In this document: piece after piece, positions 1 to 7,647 of the stretch
How positions within the stretch are numbered: position 1 is the first letter of the stretch
Layout: the number at the start of each line of letters is the position of its first letter
Source of the DNA: Lachnoclostridium sp. An118
Lineage (GTDB): Bacteria; Bacillota; Clostridia; Lachnospirales; Lachnospiraceae
DNA: 64,000 nucleotides
Assembly: GCF_002160985.1 (NCBI RefSeq)
Contig: NZ_NFLQ01000002.1
Span: forward strand, 207,664-271,663
Direction of reading: 5' to 3'
Notes under the pieces: model-generated
Told to the model about the DNA's origin: nothing
Databases searched by the model: none
Seen by the model: only the letters and a program-made list of their open reading frames with translations
Translations under genes and position numbers: made by a program

Positions 1-1059
1 AGGCTCTTTGACCTGTTTGCTTATTTTATAGGAAAGAGGACCGCGGGACTGCCCTGCGCGGCAGTGGTGACCTGCCTCTTTTACGGAGCCATCTCCGGGT
101 CCGGCATTGCCACGGTGGCAGCCGTGGGGAGTATGACCATCCCCCTTCTTGTCCATCTGGGCTATGACAAAAAGTTCTGCACAGCTCTTGTGGCTGTGGC
201 GGGGAGCCTGGGAGTCATCATTCCGCCAAGCATTCCCTTTATCATGTACGGTATGGCCTCGGGCGTGTCTGTCAGCGATATCTTTATTGCGGGCATCATC
301 CCCGGCATCCTGATCGGTGTCCTTCTCATGGTCTATGCGGTGTACTACTGCAGGAAGAACGGGGAGGACAAGGAGAAGATCAACGAGGAGATCGGGAAAC
401 TCCGGGAAAAAGGCCTGTGGAGAGTGTTCAGGAGCAGCTTTTTTGCAGTCCTCTCGCCGGTGATCATCCTGGGATGCATCTACTCCGGCGTGGCGTCCCC
501 CACGGAGGCGGCGGTCATCTCCGTGTTCTACTCCCTGATCATCAGCCTGTTTGTGTACAGGTCACTGCAGTGGAGAGAGCTGTACGCAGTCTTTTCCGAG
601 GCGGTGAAGACCTATGCGCCCATCCTCTTCATCCTGGCAGCGTCCATCGCTTTTTCCAGGGTGCTGACCCTGATGCAGGTGCCTCAGACCATCAGCACGT
701 GGATACTGGACAGCTTTGCGGGAAATAAAGTGCTGATCCTGATCGTGGTCAATATCTTCCTGCTGTTTGTGGGAATGGTCATGGACACCACACCGGCTAT
801 CCTGATACTGACTCCCATCCTCCTGCCCATCATGAACGGTGTGGGAGTGGACTCCATCCATTTCGGAGTCATGATGGTGGTGAACCTTGCCATCGGCTTT
901 GTGACCCCGCCTATCGGCGTCAACCTGTTTGTGGCAAGCTCCCTCACAGATATTCCGGTGGTGCAGATCGCGAAGCGGGCCCTTCCCATGATCGGCTATT
1001 TCCTGATCGCACTGATCCTGATCACATTTATACCCCAGATCAGCCTTGCGCTGCTCTAG
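1..1059 (+). CDS. dctM: TRAP transporter large permease (DctM), 5' truncated
   Basis: This is the membrane-embedded large subunit of a TRAP (tripartite ATP-independent periplasmic) transporter, which couples Na+ or H+ flux to uptake of small carboxylates or similar solutes. The frame is open from the first base of the window, so the N-terminus lies outside; about 352 residues remain of a family length near 430. Many hydrophobic segments are visible, with the family-typical glycine-rich stretches GAISGSG and GSLGVIIPPSIP and, near the end, FVTPPIGVNLFVASS. The stop is followed directly by AAAGGAGG, the ribosome-binding site of the substrate-binding protein gene, so the two are one operon. The small DctQ subunit is expected upstream of the window. 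The substrate cannot be told from the sequence. Confidence 0.93.
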   Translation, partial: RLFDLFAYFIGKRTAGLPCAAVVTCLFYGAISGSGIATVAAVGSMTIPLLVHLGYDKKFCTALVAVAGSLGVIIPPSIPFIMYGMASGVSVSDIFIAGIIPGILIGVLLMVYAVYYCRKNGEDKEKINEEIGKLREKGLWRVFRSSFFAVLSPVIILGCIYSGVASPTEAAVISVFYSLIISLFVYRSLQWRELYAVFSEAVKTYAPILFILAASIAFSRVLTLMQVPQTISTWILDSFAGNKVLILIVVNIFLLFVGMVMDTTPAILILTPILLPIMNGVGVDSIHFGVMMVVNLAIGFVTPPIGVNLFVASSLTDIPVVQIAKRALPMIGYFLIALILITFIPQISLALL

Positions 1060-1077
1060 AAAAGGAGGATAAAGAAG

Positions 1078-2103
1078 ATGAAGAAGATATGGAGTGCAGT
1101 GACGGTTGTCCTCCTTACGGCTGTCAGCGCGGGCGTCATAGTCTACGGCTCTTCTGTGTCTGACAGAAAAATAGATACGTCCGGGAAGCAGACCTACGCC
1201 TGGCCCCTGGCCACCTGCAGCACAGAGGACACCATCACCCATGTATTTGCGCAGACCTTTGCGGAGGAAGTGGAGCGCCTGAGCGGAGGAGAGATGGAGA
1301 TCCAGGTGTACCCCCAGAGCACGCTGGGAGGGGACAGAGAGCTGATGGAGAGCTGCAAGGACGGGGATATCCCCTTTGTGGTCCAGTCCCCGGCGCCTCA
1401 GGTGAGCTTTATGCCGGAGCTGTGCGTCTTTGACACGCCCTGCGTGTTCGACGACATAGAGGAAGCCAGGGCGGCCATCGATGATCCGGAATTTTTTTCT
1501 GTCATACAGGGGATCTACGAGGACGCCGGCTACCAGATCCTGGGCATGGCGGACCAGTGCTTCCGCGTCATGACCAGCAGCGAGCCCTTCACAGGCATGG
1601 AGAGCTTTAAAGGACAGAAGATACGGACCATGGAGAACACCTATCACATCCAGTTCTGGAACGCGGTGGGCGCCAGCCCCACGCCCATGACTTTCAGCGA
1701 GGTCTACATCGGCCTGCAGCAGGGGACGATAGACGCCCAGGAAAACGCCTACGAACTCATTGTCAGCGCCAAGCTCTATGAGCAGCAGGAAGTGCTGGTA
1801 CAGACCAACGCGGTCCCCGACTATATCACCCTCATTGTCAGCGACGACTTTTTCCGGGACCTGGACAAGGAACAGCAGCAGATCGTCCGGGAGGCAGCTG
1901 CTATCGCCCAGGAGAAGGCCCGGGAGTCCGCGGACGAGAGAAGAGAGCAGCGGGAAGAAGAGCTGGCGGCAGAGGGCATGGAGATCGTGGAGATCGACCA
2001 GCAGACCTGGGAGGAAATGCAGGAGGCATGCCAGCCGGTGTATGAGAATATAAGAAAACAGGCGGGAGATGAGCTTGTGGACCTCTACATGGGAGTGGAG
2101 TAA
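1078..2103 (+). CDS. dctP: TRAP transporter solute-binding protein (DctP family)
   Basis: Extracytoplasmic substrate-binding subunit of the TRAP system, 341 residues. Residues 1-25 form an uncleaved-looking or weakly cleaved signal (two lysines, hydrophobic core); no lipobox cysteine is visible, so it may be membrane-anchored. The family hallmarks are present: a QKIRT segment around residue 180 carrying the arginine that in DctP proteins binds the ligand carboxylate, and GLQQGTIDAQENA around residue 210. It starts at an ATG 10 bases after AAAGGAGG, 18 bases behind dctM. The order M then P is less common than P-Q-M. It is followed by a terminator and then a two-component system, which might sense the same substrate, but that is only inference. 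Confidence 0.92.
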   Translation: MKKIWSAVTVVLLTAVSAGVIVYGSSVSDRKIDTSGKQTYAWPLATCSTEDTITHVFAQTFAEEVERLSGGEMEIQVYPQSTLGGDRELMESCKDGDIPFVVQSPAPQVSFMPELCVFDTPCVFDDIEEARAAIDDPEFFSVIQGIYEDAGYQILGMADQCFRVMTSSEPFTGMESFKGQKIRTMENTYHIQFWNAVGASPTPMTFSEVYIGLQQGTIDAQENAYELIVSAKLYEQQEVLVQTNAVPDYITLIVSDDFFRDLDKEQQQIVREAAAIAQEKARESADERREQREEELAAEGMEIVEIDQQTWEEMQEACQPVYENIRKQAGDELVDLYMGVE

Positions 2104-2142
2104 AACGTCCGCTGAGAGAGCCGTCCGGCTGACACATTTAGT

Positions 2143-2174
2143 GAGGATCTGTCTGCTTGACGGATCCTCTTTTG
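2143..2174 (+). terminator. Rho-independent terminator after dctP
   Basis: GAGGATC and GATCCTC arms with a short extension pair around a TGCTT loop and run into TTTTG. It separates the TRAP operon from the two-component system. Confidence 0.7.
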
Positions 2175-2226
2175 TCATGTAAGGTTAAGAGAAGAGAGAA
2201 ATATGACAGCGGATGGAGGGAAGGAC

Positions 2227-2901
2227 ATGCGCATTTTGATAGCGGAGGATGAGAAAAATTTAAACAAGATACTGGTTTCCAGGCTGACAGCGGAGCACTA
2301 CAGCGTGGACGCCTGCTTTGACGGGCAGGAGGCCCTGGACTACCTGGCGGGGGCGGAGTATGACGCGGTGGTGCTGGACATTATGATGCCGTTCATGGAC
2401 GGGCTGACCGTGCTCCGGAAGATCCGGGCCAGGGACAAGTCCCTGCCGGTGCTCCTATTGACTGCCAGGGACAGCATTGAGGACCGGGTGGCAGGGCTGG
2501 ACGCGGGTGCCAACGACTACCTCGTAAAGCCCTTTGCGGTGGAGGAACTGCTGGCCCGGATACGGGTCATGCTGCGAAAACCGGATCAGAGCGGAGAGGG
2601 GAACTGTCTGACGGTGGGGGACCTGACCCTGTGCACGGACACCCACAAGGTGACCCGGGCGGGGAAAGAGATCAGCCTGTCCGGGAAGGAGTACACGTTG
2701 CTGCGTTATATGATGCAGAACCAGGGCATCGTCCTCTCCCGGGACAAGCTGGAGCAGCACATATGGAACTACGATTTCGCAGGAGGGTCCAACGTCATCG
2801 ACGTATATATCCGGTATCTGCGCAGGAAGATCGACGAGGGACATGAGAAGAAACTGATACACACAGTCCGGGGAGCCGGCTATGTACTGAGGGCGGAATG
2901 A
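2227..2901 (+). CDS. OmpR/PhoB-family response regulator
   Basis: Cytoplasmic DNA-binding response regulator of 224 residues. The receiver domain (about 1-118) has the acidic pair E7/D8, phospho-acceptor D51 in VVLDIMMPF, T79 and K101 in LVKPF. The C-terminal winged-helix domain (about 130-222) ends with the typical VRGAGYVLRAE. I chose the ATG at 2227 because GGAGGG lies 6 bases upstream; an ATG at 2203 in the same frame has no such site and would add 8 residues not seen in the family. Its stop overlaps the start of the sensor kinase gene by four bases, so the two are translationally coupled. The target genes may include the next two small genes, by proximity only. Confidence 0.95.
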   Translation: MRILIAEDEKNLNKILVSRLTAEHYSVDACFDGQEALDYLAGAEYDAVVLDIMMPFMDGLTVLRKIRARDKSLPVLLLTARDSIEDRVAGLDAGANDYLVKPFAVEELLARIRVMLRKPDQSGEGNCLTVGDLTLCTDTHKVTRAGKEISLSGKEYTLLRYMMQNQGIVLSRDKLEQHIWNYDFAGGSNVIDVYIRYLRRKIDEGHEKKLIHTVRGAGYVLRAE

Positions 2902-4250
2902 TGAAGAGATGGTCGATCAAACTGAAGCTGACGTGCCTGTACGGGGGATTTATGATCCTCCTCATTGTGGCGGCCCTGGCTATCCTGTTTTCTCTCAGCA
3001 CCCAGGAGGTCCTCTCCTCCGTACAGTCAGATTTAAAAGAGCAGGTGCAGGGCAGTGTGGAGGAGCTGGAGGCAGGAGAGGGGGAGCTGGAGGTGGACTC
3101 AGACTTTTACACTATGGAGAACGGGGTCTATCTGTCGGTGTACGGTGTGGACGGCACGTTCCTGTACGGGCGGATCCCCACCGGCTTTGGCAGCCAGACG
3201 GATTTTGAGCATGACACCCTGCGCACGGTCCGGGAGGGACAGGAAACCTTCTATGTATTTGATATGAGCCAGGATATAGAGGGGTACGGCCCTGTCTATA
3301 TCCGGGGCATCACCTCGGTCACAAGAGCGGAGAACAGCTTTACCGTGACGCTGCGGTTTGCCCTCATCCTCCTGCCCGGCCTGGCGGTGGTGCTGGTCCT
3401 CCTGTCCTATTTCTTTGTCAGGAGGGCCCTCCTGCCCGTGCGGCGTATCACGGATACTGTGAAGGAGATACGGGAGGAGGCGGACCTGTCCAGGAGAGTG
3501 GACCTGCCCGGCGGAAGGGACGAGATCTACCATCTGGCGGACACCTTTGACCATCTGCTCTCAGAGCTGGAGGAGGCGTTTGCCAGGGAGAGGCAGTTCA
3601 CCTCCGACGTGTCCCACGAGCTGCGGACCCCGGCTGCAGTGATCCTGCTCCAGAGCGAGGAGCTGCTGTCAGACCCTTCCCTGTCTGAGCCGCAGAGAGA
3701 ACAGCTGGAGGCCATCCGGAAAAAGGCCGGGGACATGTCTGCCATGATCTCCCAGCTCCTTCTTCTGTCCCGGGCGGACCAGGGGCGCCAGGTGCTCCAG
3801 AAGGAGCCTCTGGATATCAGCGAGCTGACCCTGATGACGGCGGAAGAACAGCAGCTGCTGGCAGATGAGAAGCACATCTCCATTGTGACGGACATTGAGC
3901 CGGGGATCGTGATGGAGGCGGACGAGAGCTTTTTCATCCGGCTTCTCGTGAACCTTATCTCCAACTCCATCTCCTACGGGCGGGAGGGGGGCACCACAAA
4001 GGTGTCCCTGCACCGGGAGGAGAAGGCGGCGGTCCTCTCCGTGGCAGATGACGGGCAGGGCATGGAGGAGAAGGACCTTCCCCGCATCTGGGACCGGTTC
4101 TACCGCGCGGACGCCTCCCGCAGCGATGCCGGCCACTCCGGGCTTGGCCTCTCCATTGTAAAATGGATCGCCGGGGAGCACGGCGGTGAGGTGGCCGTGG
4201 AGAGCGAGAAGGGGAAAGGCAGCGTCTTTACCTGCAGATTTCCCCTGTAA
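2898..4250 (+). CDS. Sensor histidine kinase
   Basis: Membrane sensor kinase of 450 residues partnering the regulator just upstream. A first membrane segment (about 12-34) and a second (about 154-174) bracket an extracytoplasmic sensor of about 120 residues with no recognisable ligand domain. A HAMP linker follows (about 174-226), then the HisKA domain with phospho-acceptor H240 in SDVSHELRTP. The ATPase domain has an N-box (LLVNLISNSISYG), G1 box (DDGQGM), F-box-like region and G2 box (GLGLSIVKW). The protein ends within the usual length of the family. It starts on an ATG overlapping the regulator stop. Confidence 0.95.
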   Translation: MMKRWSIKLKLTCLYGGFMILLIVAALAILFSLSTQEVLSSVQSDLKEQVQGSVEELEAGEGELEVDSDFYTMENGVYLSVYGVDGTFLYGRIPTGFGSQTDFEHDTLRTVREGQETFYVFDMSQDIEGYGPVYIRGITSVTRAENSFTVTLRFALILLPGLAVVLVLLSYFFVRRALLPVRRITDTVKEIREEADLSRRVDLPGGRDEIYHLADTFDHLLSELEEAFARERQFTSDVSHELRTPAAVILLQSEELLSDPSLSEPQREQLEAIRKKAGDMSAMISQLLLLSRADQGRQVLQKEPLDISELTLMTAEEQQLLADEKHISIVTDIEPGIVMEADESFFIRLLVNLISNSISYGREGGTTKVSLHREEKAAVLSVADDGQGMEEKDLPRIWDRFYRADASRSDAGHSGLGLSIVKWIAGEHGGEVAVESEKGKGSVFTCRFPL

Positions 4251-4350
4251 ATAAAAAAAATCCGGATTTTTGAATGGAACGGGAGCGCTGGTTCGTATTC
4301 TTAGTGAAACAGTAAAAACAATTTCATTTAAAAAGATGGAGGGATCAGAT

Positions 4351-4761
4351 ATGAAGAGGATCACAGCGGCGATAACAGCAGCGGCGGCAGTGGCGGCAGC
4401 AGCCTGCCTCGTCCTCATCGCTCTCGCCTCGGGGGGCAGCTATGTCTTTTTCACCCCAACGGCCTACATCAGCATTGACATCAATCCATCCCTGGAGCTT
4501 GGCATCAACCGGTTTGACAGGATCGTGTCCGTGGAGGGATATAACGCGGAGGCGGAGGAGCTGCTGGATGAGCTGGACATCCGCTTCCTGCCCTACCAGG
4601 AGGGACTCCAGGAGCTGCTGGAGTCCTGCGGCGTGGACGCTGAGGGCATCCAGTCCGGGACAGAGGAGGAAGACGCAGGGGACGATACAGAGGAAGATGG
4701 AGGCAGCAGATACCGCCATCACGGGGAAAAGGAAGAGGAGAGCGGACACCGGCACGAGTGA
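4351..4761 (+). CDS. Small membrane protein with RsgI-type periplasmic domain (mini-RsgI)
   Basis: A 136-residue protein with one membrane segment (about 5-28), then a domain that matches the conserved periplasmic part of the anti-sigma-I factor RsgI: ISIDINPSLELGINRFDR at about 40-57, followed by SVEGYNAEAEELL. In RsgI proteins an Asn-Pro bond in this motif is the autoproteolysis site; here it is N45-P46. The cytoplasmic anti-sigma domain that RsgI carries before its membrane helix is absent: only three residues precede the helix. The tail (from about 105) is acidic and histidine-rich (HHGEKEEE, GHRHE). The start at 4351 is supported by GGAGGG at 4338-4343; upstream in-frame starts lack this. 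It lies between a two-component system and a PepSY lipoprotein gene. The function is unknown. Confidence 0.7.
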   Translation: MKRITAAITAAAAVAAAACLVLIALASGGSYVFFTPTAYISIDINPSLELGINRFDRIVSVEGYNAEAEELLDELDIRFLPYQEGLQELLESCGVDAEGIQSGTEEEDAGDDTEEDGGSRYRHHGEKEEESGHRHE

Positions 4762-5016
4762 GAGAAGGACTGTATTTAAATTTCCTGAACTGCAGGCCAG
4801 AGGGAGTATCCGGTATCAAAATGCTCTGCAAGATATTTTAAATGGGGTGTCAGCGTTTTCAAGTCCGGAATACAGGTTCAGGAAAAAATCACAAATTCTT
4901 CTTGTTTTAATGTTCTTTTAATCTTTTCTGGTTATAGTAAGTACAACAAAGGAAAACAGCTATAAAAAATCAAGAAAGGGACCGGTTCAGGCAGGGCCGG
5001 GAAAGGGAATGAAAAG
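4762..5016. other. Intergenic stretch without a gene
   Basis: About 255 bases that become AT-rich towards the lipoprotein gene. A TATAGT at about 4935 could be a -10 element but no convincing -35 stands at the right distance. I see no gene, RNA or strong hairpin here. Confidence 0.4.
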
Positions 5017-5634
5017 ATGAGAAGATATAAGAGATTGACAACAGCGCTTCTGGCCGCGGCAGTGGCGGCAGGTATTGTGACAGGCTGCGGAGCTTCCGGT
5101 CAGGATATCGGACAGGACGAGGCCAAGAGGATCGCCTTTGAGGATGCGGGCGTGAGCGAGTCCGACACATCCAGACTGAAGGTGGAAAAGGACAGGGACG
5201 ACGGTGTGCTCCAGTATGACGTGCAGTTCAGCGTGGACGAAAAGGAGTACAACTATGACATCAACGGTGCCAACGGTGAGATACTGAGTGCGGATGTGGA
5301 GACAAAAGGGACAGCCGGCCAGAGCGCCGCAGCCTCCGGCCAGGATGACACAGCCGCCGGCGCAGGCGCAGGAAATACGGACAATACCGGGAACACGGGA
5401 AATACCGGAAGCACGGCGGGAGCGGCTGATGTGGCGGTCAGTGAGGCGGACGCCAGGGCCGCAGCCCTGGAGAGAGTGCCGGGAGCCACTGAGGCGGATA
5501 TCCGCATGGAGCTGGACTTTGATGACGGATACTATATCTACGAGGGAGATATCATCTACGACCAGAAAGAGTACGAATTTGAGATTGACGCCCAGACAGG
5601 CAGCTTCCTGAAGTGGAGCGAGGAGAGACATTAG
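5017..5634 (+). CDS. PepSY-domain lipoprotein
   Basis: A 205-residue exported lipoprotein: lysine/arginine-rich start, hydrophobic core, and lipobox IVTGC with the lipidated cysteine at 24. Two PepSY-type repeats follow, at about 33-95 (DEAKRIAFEDAGV ... YDINGANGEILS) and about 140-203 (ADARAAALERVPGA ... FEIDAQTGSFL), joined by a low-complexity linker rich in Asn, Thr and Gly (NTDNTGNTGNTG). PepSY proteins are thought to bind or inhibit extracellular enzymes or to sense the envelope, and they often sit beside two-component systems, as here. The ligand is not known. Confidence 0.85.
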   Translation: MRRYKRLTTALLAAAVAAGIVTGCGASGQDIGQDEAKRIAFEDAGVSESDTSRLKVEKDRDDGVLQYDVQFSVDEKEYNYDINGANGEILSADVETKGTAGQSAAASGQDDTAAGAGAGNTDNTGNTGNTGSTAGAADVAVSEADARAAALERVPGATEADIRMELDFDDGYYIYEGDIIYDQKEYEFEIDAQTGSFLKWSEERH

Positions 5635-5674
5635 GTCTCACGGGAAATTCAAACACCACAGATACAAAAAGACA

Positions 5675-5716
5675 GGGCAGGCGCCGGACAAAAGAGAGAA
5701 AGTCCGGCGCCTGCCC
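5675..5716. terminator. Bidirectional terminator between PepSY gene and aroD
   Basis: Perfect 15-bp stem: GGGCAGGCGCCGGAC at 5675-5689 and its complement at 5702-5716, loop of 12 bases. A run of A on the left serves as the U-tract for the minus strand; the U-tract on the plus strand is weak. It lies between two convergent genes. Confidence 0.8.
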
Positions 5717-5792
5717 TTGCAATGATTGTTTCTACAGCTGCCCAGAAGGGCGACAGCAGTCGTCTCATAGCCCTGATGAGCCTGTGTCCATC

Positions 5793-6560
5793 TTACTCGC
5801 CCAGCGCGTTGTGGACCGAGGTCAGGACCTGACGCAGCTCCCCGGCGCCGATCTGCCCCGGGGCGGAGGCCATGGAGCCTGAGCCGAAGGTGAGGCAGGA
5901 GCCGAAGACCTCGCAGGAGAGACGGCTGATGCTGCCAAGGCCTGCCATGGACATGGTGATGATGGGGCGGTCCGCATAGTCGGAGGCCATCTCCTCCGTG
6001 GCGGACAGGAGAGTCAGTACATCCCTTTTGCTCCTGGGCATGACGGCGATCTTGGGGATGTCCGCTCCCATATCCTGCATCTTGCGCAGCCGGTAGAGGA
6101 TGTCAGACTTTGCCGGTGTCTTGTCAAAGTCGTGGTTGGAGGCAACCACCTTTGTGCCGGATGCGTGGATGGCGCTGATGAGGTCAGAGACAACCCCGTC
6201 TCCCGTGAAGATCTCCACGTCGATCAGGTCCGCCAGCCCCGTGGCGGCCACAGCCTTGTTGAGGGATACGTAGGCGGTGGTGTCCATCTCATGGACGCCG
6301 CCCTCCTTTTTTGTGCGGAAGGTGAAGAGGAGAGGAGTGTCCCCCAGCTTCTCTCTGACGCCGGACAGCACGTCCAGTACGGCCTGGGTGTCCTCCACAC
6401 CCTCAAACCAGTCCACCCGCCACTCCATCAGGTCCATGGACATGGACCTGTACTGCTCTGTGAGGGAGAGGATCTCCTCCTTCGTCTTTCCTACATTGGG
6501 GATGCACACAGCCGGGATACCGCTCCCCAGCTCCAGATTTCTCACTTTTACTGTATTCAT
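5793..6560 (-). CDS. aroD: 3-dehydroquinate dehydratase, type I
   Basis: Cytoplasmic enzyme that dehydrates 3-dehydroquinate to 3-dehydroshikimate through a Schiff base, 255 residues. The family motifs are present: EWRVDWFE near the N-terminus, the catalytic histidine in ASNHDF, the Schiff-base lysine in PKIAVMPRSK, and the closing SAPGQIGAGELRQVL. The start is taken at the ATG with GGAGGGAGCC just upstream; nine further in-frame residues upstream would overlap the end of the preceding gene. The gene is 13 bases downstream of the shikimate/quinate dehydrogenase gene in the same direction, so both enzymes act on successive steps from one transcript. Confidence 0.95.
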   Translation of the reverse strand: MNTVKVRNLELGSGIPAVCIPNVGKTKEEILSLTEQYRSMSMDLMEWRVDWFEGVEDTQAVLDVLSGVREKLGDTPLLFTFRTKKEGGVHEMDTTAYVSLNKAVAATGLADLIDVEIFTGDGVVSDLISAIHASGTKVVASNHDFDKTPAKSDILYRLRKMQDMGADIPKIAVMPRSKRDVLTLLSATEEMASDYADRPIITMSMAGLGSISRLSCEVFGSCLTFGSGSMASAPGQIGAGELRQVLTSVHNALGE

Positions 6561-6573
6561 GGCTCCCTCCCTC

Positions 6574-7473
6574 CTAGTCTTCGTCATCGTCTGTGTAGAC
6601 GTAGGAGATGCCGAGCTTCTCCTTCATGTACTCGCTGTCCACTCTCTGTCCCAGCATCAGCTCAATAGCCGCGATGGCCTGGAAGAGCATCATGCCCTGG
6701 CCGTTCATGGTCTTGCAGCCGGCTTTTCTGGCCATCTTCAGCATGGCTGTCTCGTGGGGAGAGTACACAACGTCTGTCACGATCAGGTCCGGGCGGAAGA
6801 AGGAGGCGTCCGGAATGTAGGTGATGCCCTCCAGAGGCTTCATGCCCACGCCGGTGGCGTTGGTGAACAGATAGCTGTCAGCCATCTCTGCTTTTAAGCG
6901 GTCCAGGTCCTCCAGAGGATAGAAGACAGCCTTGCAGTTTGTGTTCTCGTTGATCTTTTTTACTGTCTCAAGAGCATTGTCCTTGAACCTGTCATCCCTG
7001 GCGAAGATGGACATCTCGGCCACGCCGTCCAGGGCGGACTGGATCTGTACAGCTGTGGCAGCTCCGCCGGAGCCTGCGATGGTGACCTTCTTTCCTGTGG
7101 GGTCAATGCCGTTGTCCTTCAGGGACTGCACATAGCCGATGCCGTCTGTGTTGTGGCCGATCAGGTAGCCGTCCTTGTTCACGATAGTGTTGACTGCCCC
7201 GCAGAGCTGGGCCGCGGGGGACACCTCGTCCAGATATTTGTGTACAATGGTCTTGTTCGGCATGGAGATATTGGAACCACGCATTTTCAGGGCTCTCAGG
7301 CCTTTGATGGCGTCCTCCAGGTCGTCTGCGTCCACCTCAAAAGCAAGGTTGACAATATCCAGGCCCAGCTTTTCGTAGGCGGCATTGTGGGTGGCAGGTG
7401 ACTGGGAATGGCGGATGGGGTATGCCATAAGTCCGATCAGCTCTGTGTGCCCGGTAATCTGGTGTCTTTCCAT
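6574..7473 (-). CDS. ydiB: Shikimate/quinate dehydrogenase, YdiB type
   Basis: NAD(P)-dependent oxidoreductase of 299 residues that interconverts 3-dehydroshikimate and shikimate (and possibly 3-dehydroquinate and quinate). It resembles E. coli YdiB more than AroE: ELIGLMAYPIRHSQSP at the start, MRGSNISMPNKT with the catalytic lysine in SMPNK rather than NVTxPxK, GAVNTIVN, GHNTDGIG, and the nucleotide-binding AGSGGAATA. In E. coli ydiB also lies next to aroD. The protein may serve biosynthesis, or the pair may degrade quinate and shikimate from the diet; the sequence does not settle this. An acidic tail (DDDED) ends the protein. Confidence 0.9.
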   Translation of the reverse strand: MERHQITGHTELIGLMAYPIRHSQSPATHNAAYEKLGLDIVNLAFEVDADDLEDAIKGLRALKMRGSNISMPNKTIVHKYLDEVSPAAQLCGAVNTIVNKDGYLIGHNTDGIGYVQSLKDNGIDPTGKKVTIAGSGGAATAVQIQSALDGVAEMSIFARDDRFKDNALETVKKINENTNCKAVFYPLEDLDRLKAEMADSYLFTNATGVGMKPLEGITYIPDASFFRPDLIVTDVVYSPHETAMLKMARKAGCKTMNGQGMMLFQAIAAIELMLGQRVDSEYMKEKLGISYVYTDDDED

Positions 7474-7647
7474 AATTCATCTCTCCTTTGATAAAAGCTT
7501 TTGTCTGTTTTTATTTTAACAAAACGGACATGGCCAAACCAATACTTAATATGCATGAAAATCATAGACGAAATCTATCGAATGAAAATTCTAAATGAAA
7601 CAGGGGATGCATATATTCTAACAGCACATGTGGAAGGGGCGCGGACT

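Noticed and set aside
562..2178. Long minus-strand frame opposite dctM and dctP
   Set aside because: It is a mirror of GC-rich coding sequence: low-complexity His/Asp-rich translation, no ribosome-binding site, and the plus-strand genes are unmistakable. The same holds for the long antisense frames at 10051-11472, 20815-22608, 24285-25622 and 32786-33985.
2203..2226. Upstream start for the response regulator
   Set aside because: No ribosome-binding site at the right distance, while GGAGGG fits the ATG at 2227 and the family N-terminus.
7588..7617. Sigma-E promoter for spoIVA (CATATATT at 7610-7617)
   Set aside because: The -10-like element is plausible, but no acceptable -35 element stands 13-15 bases before it.
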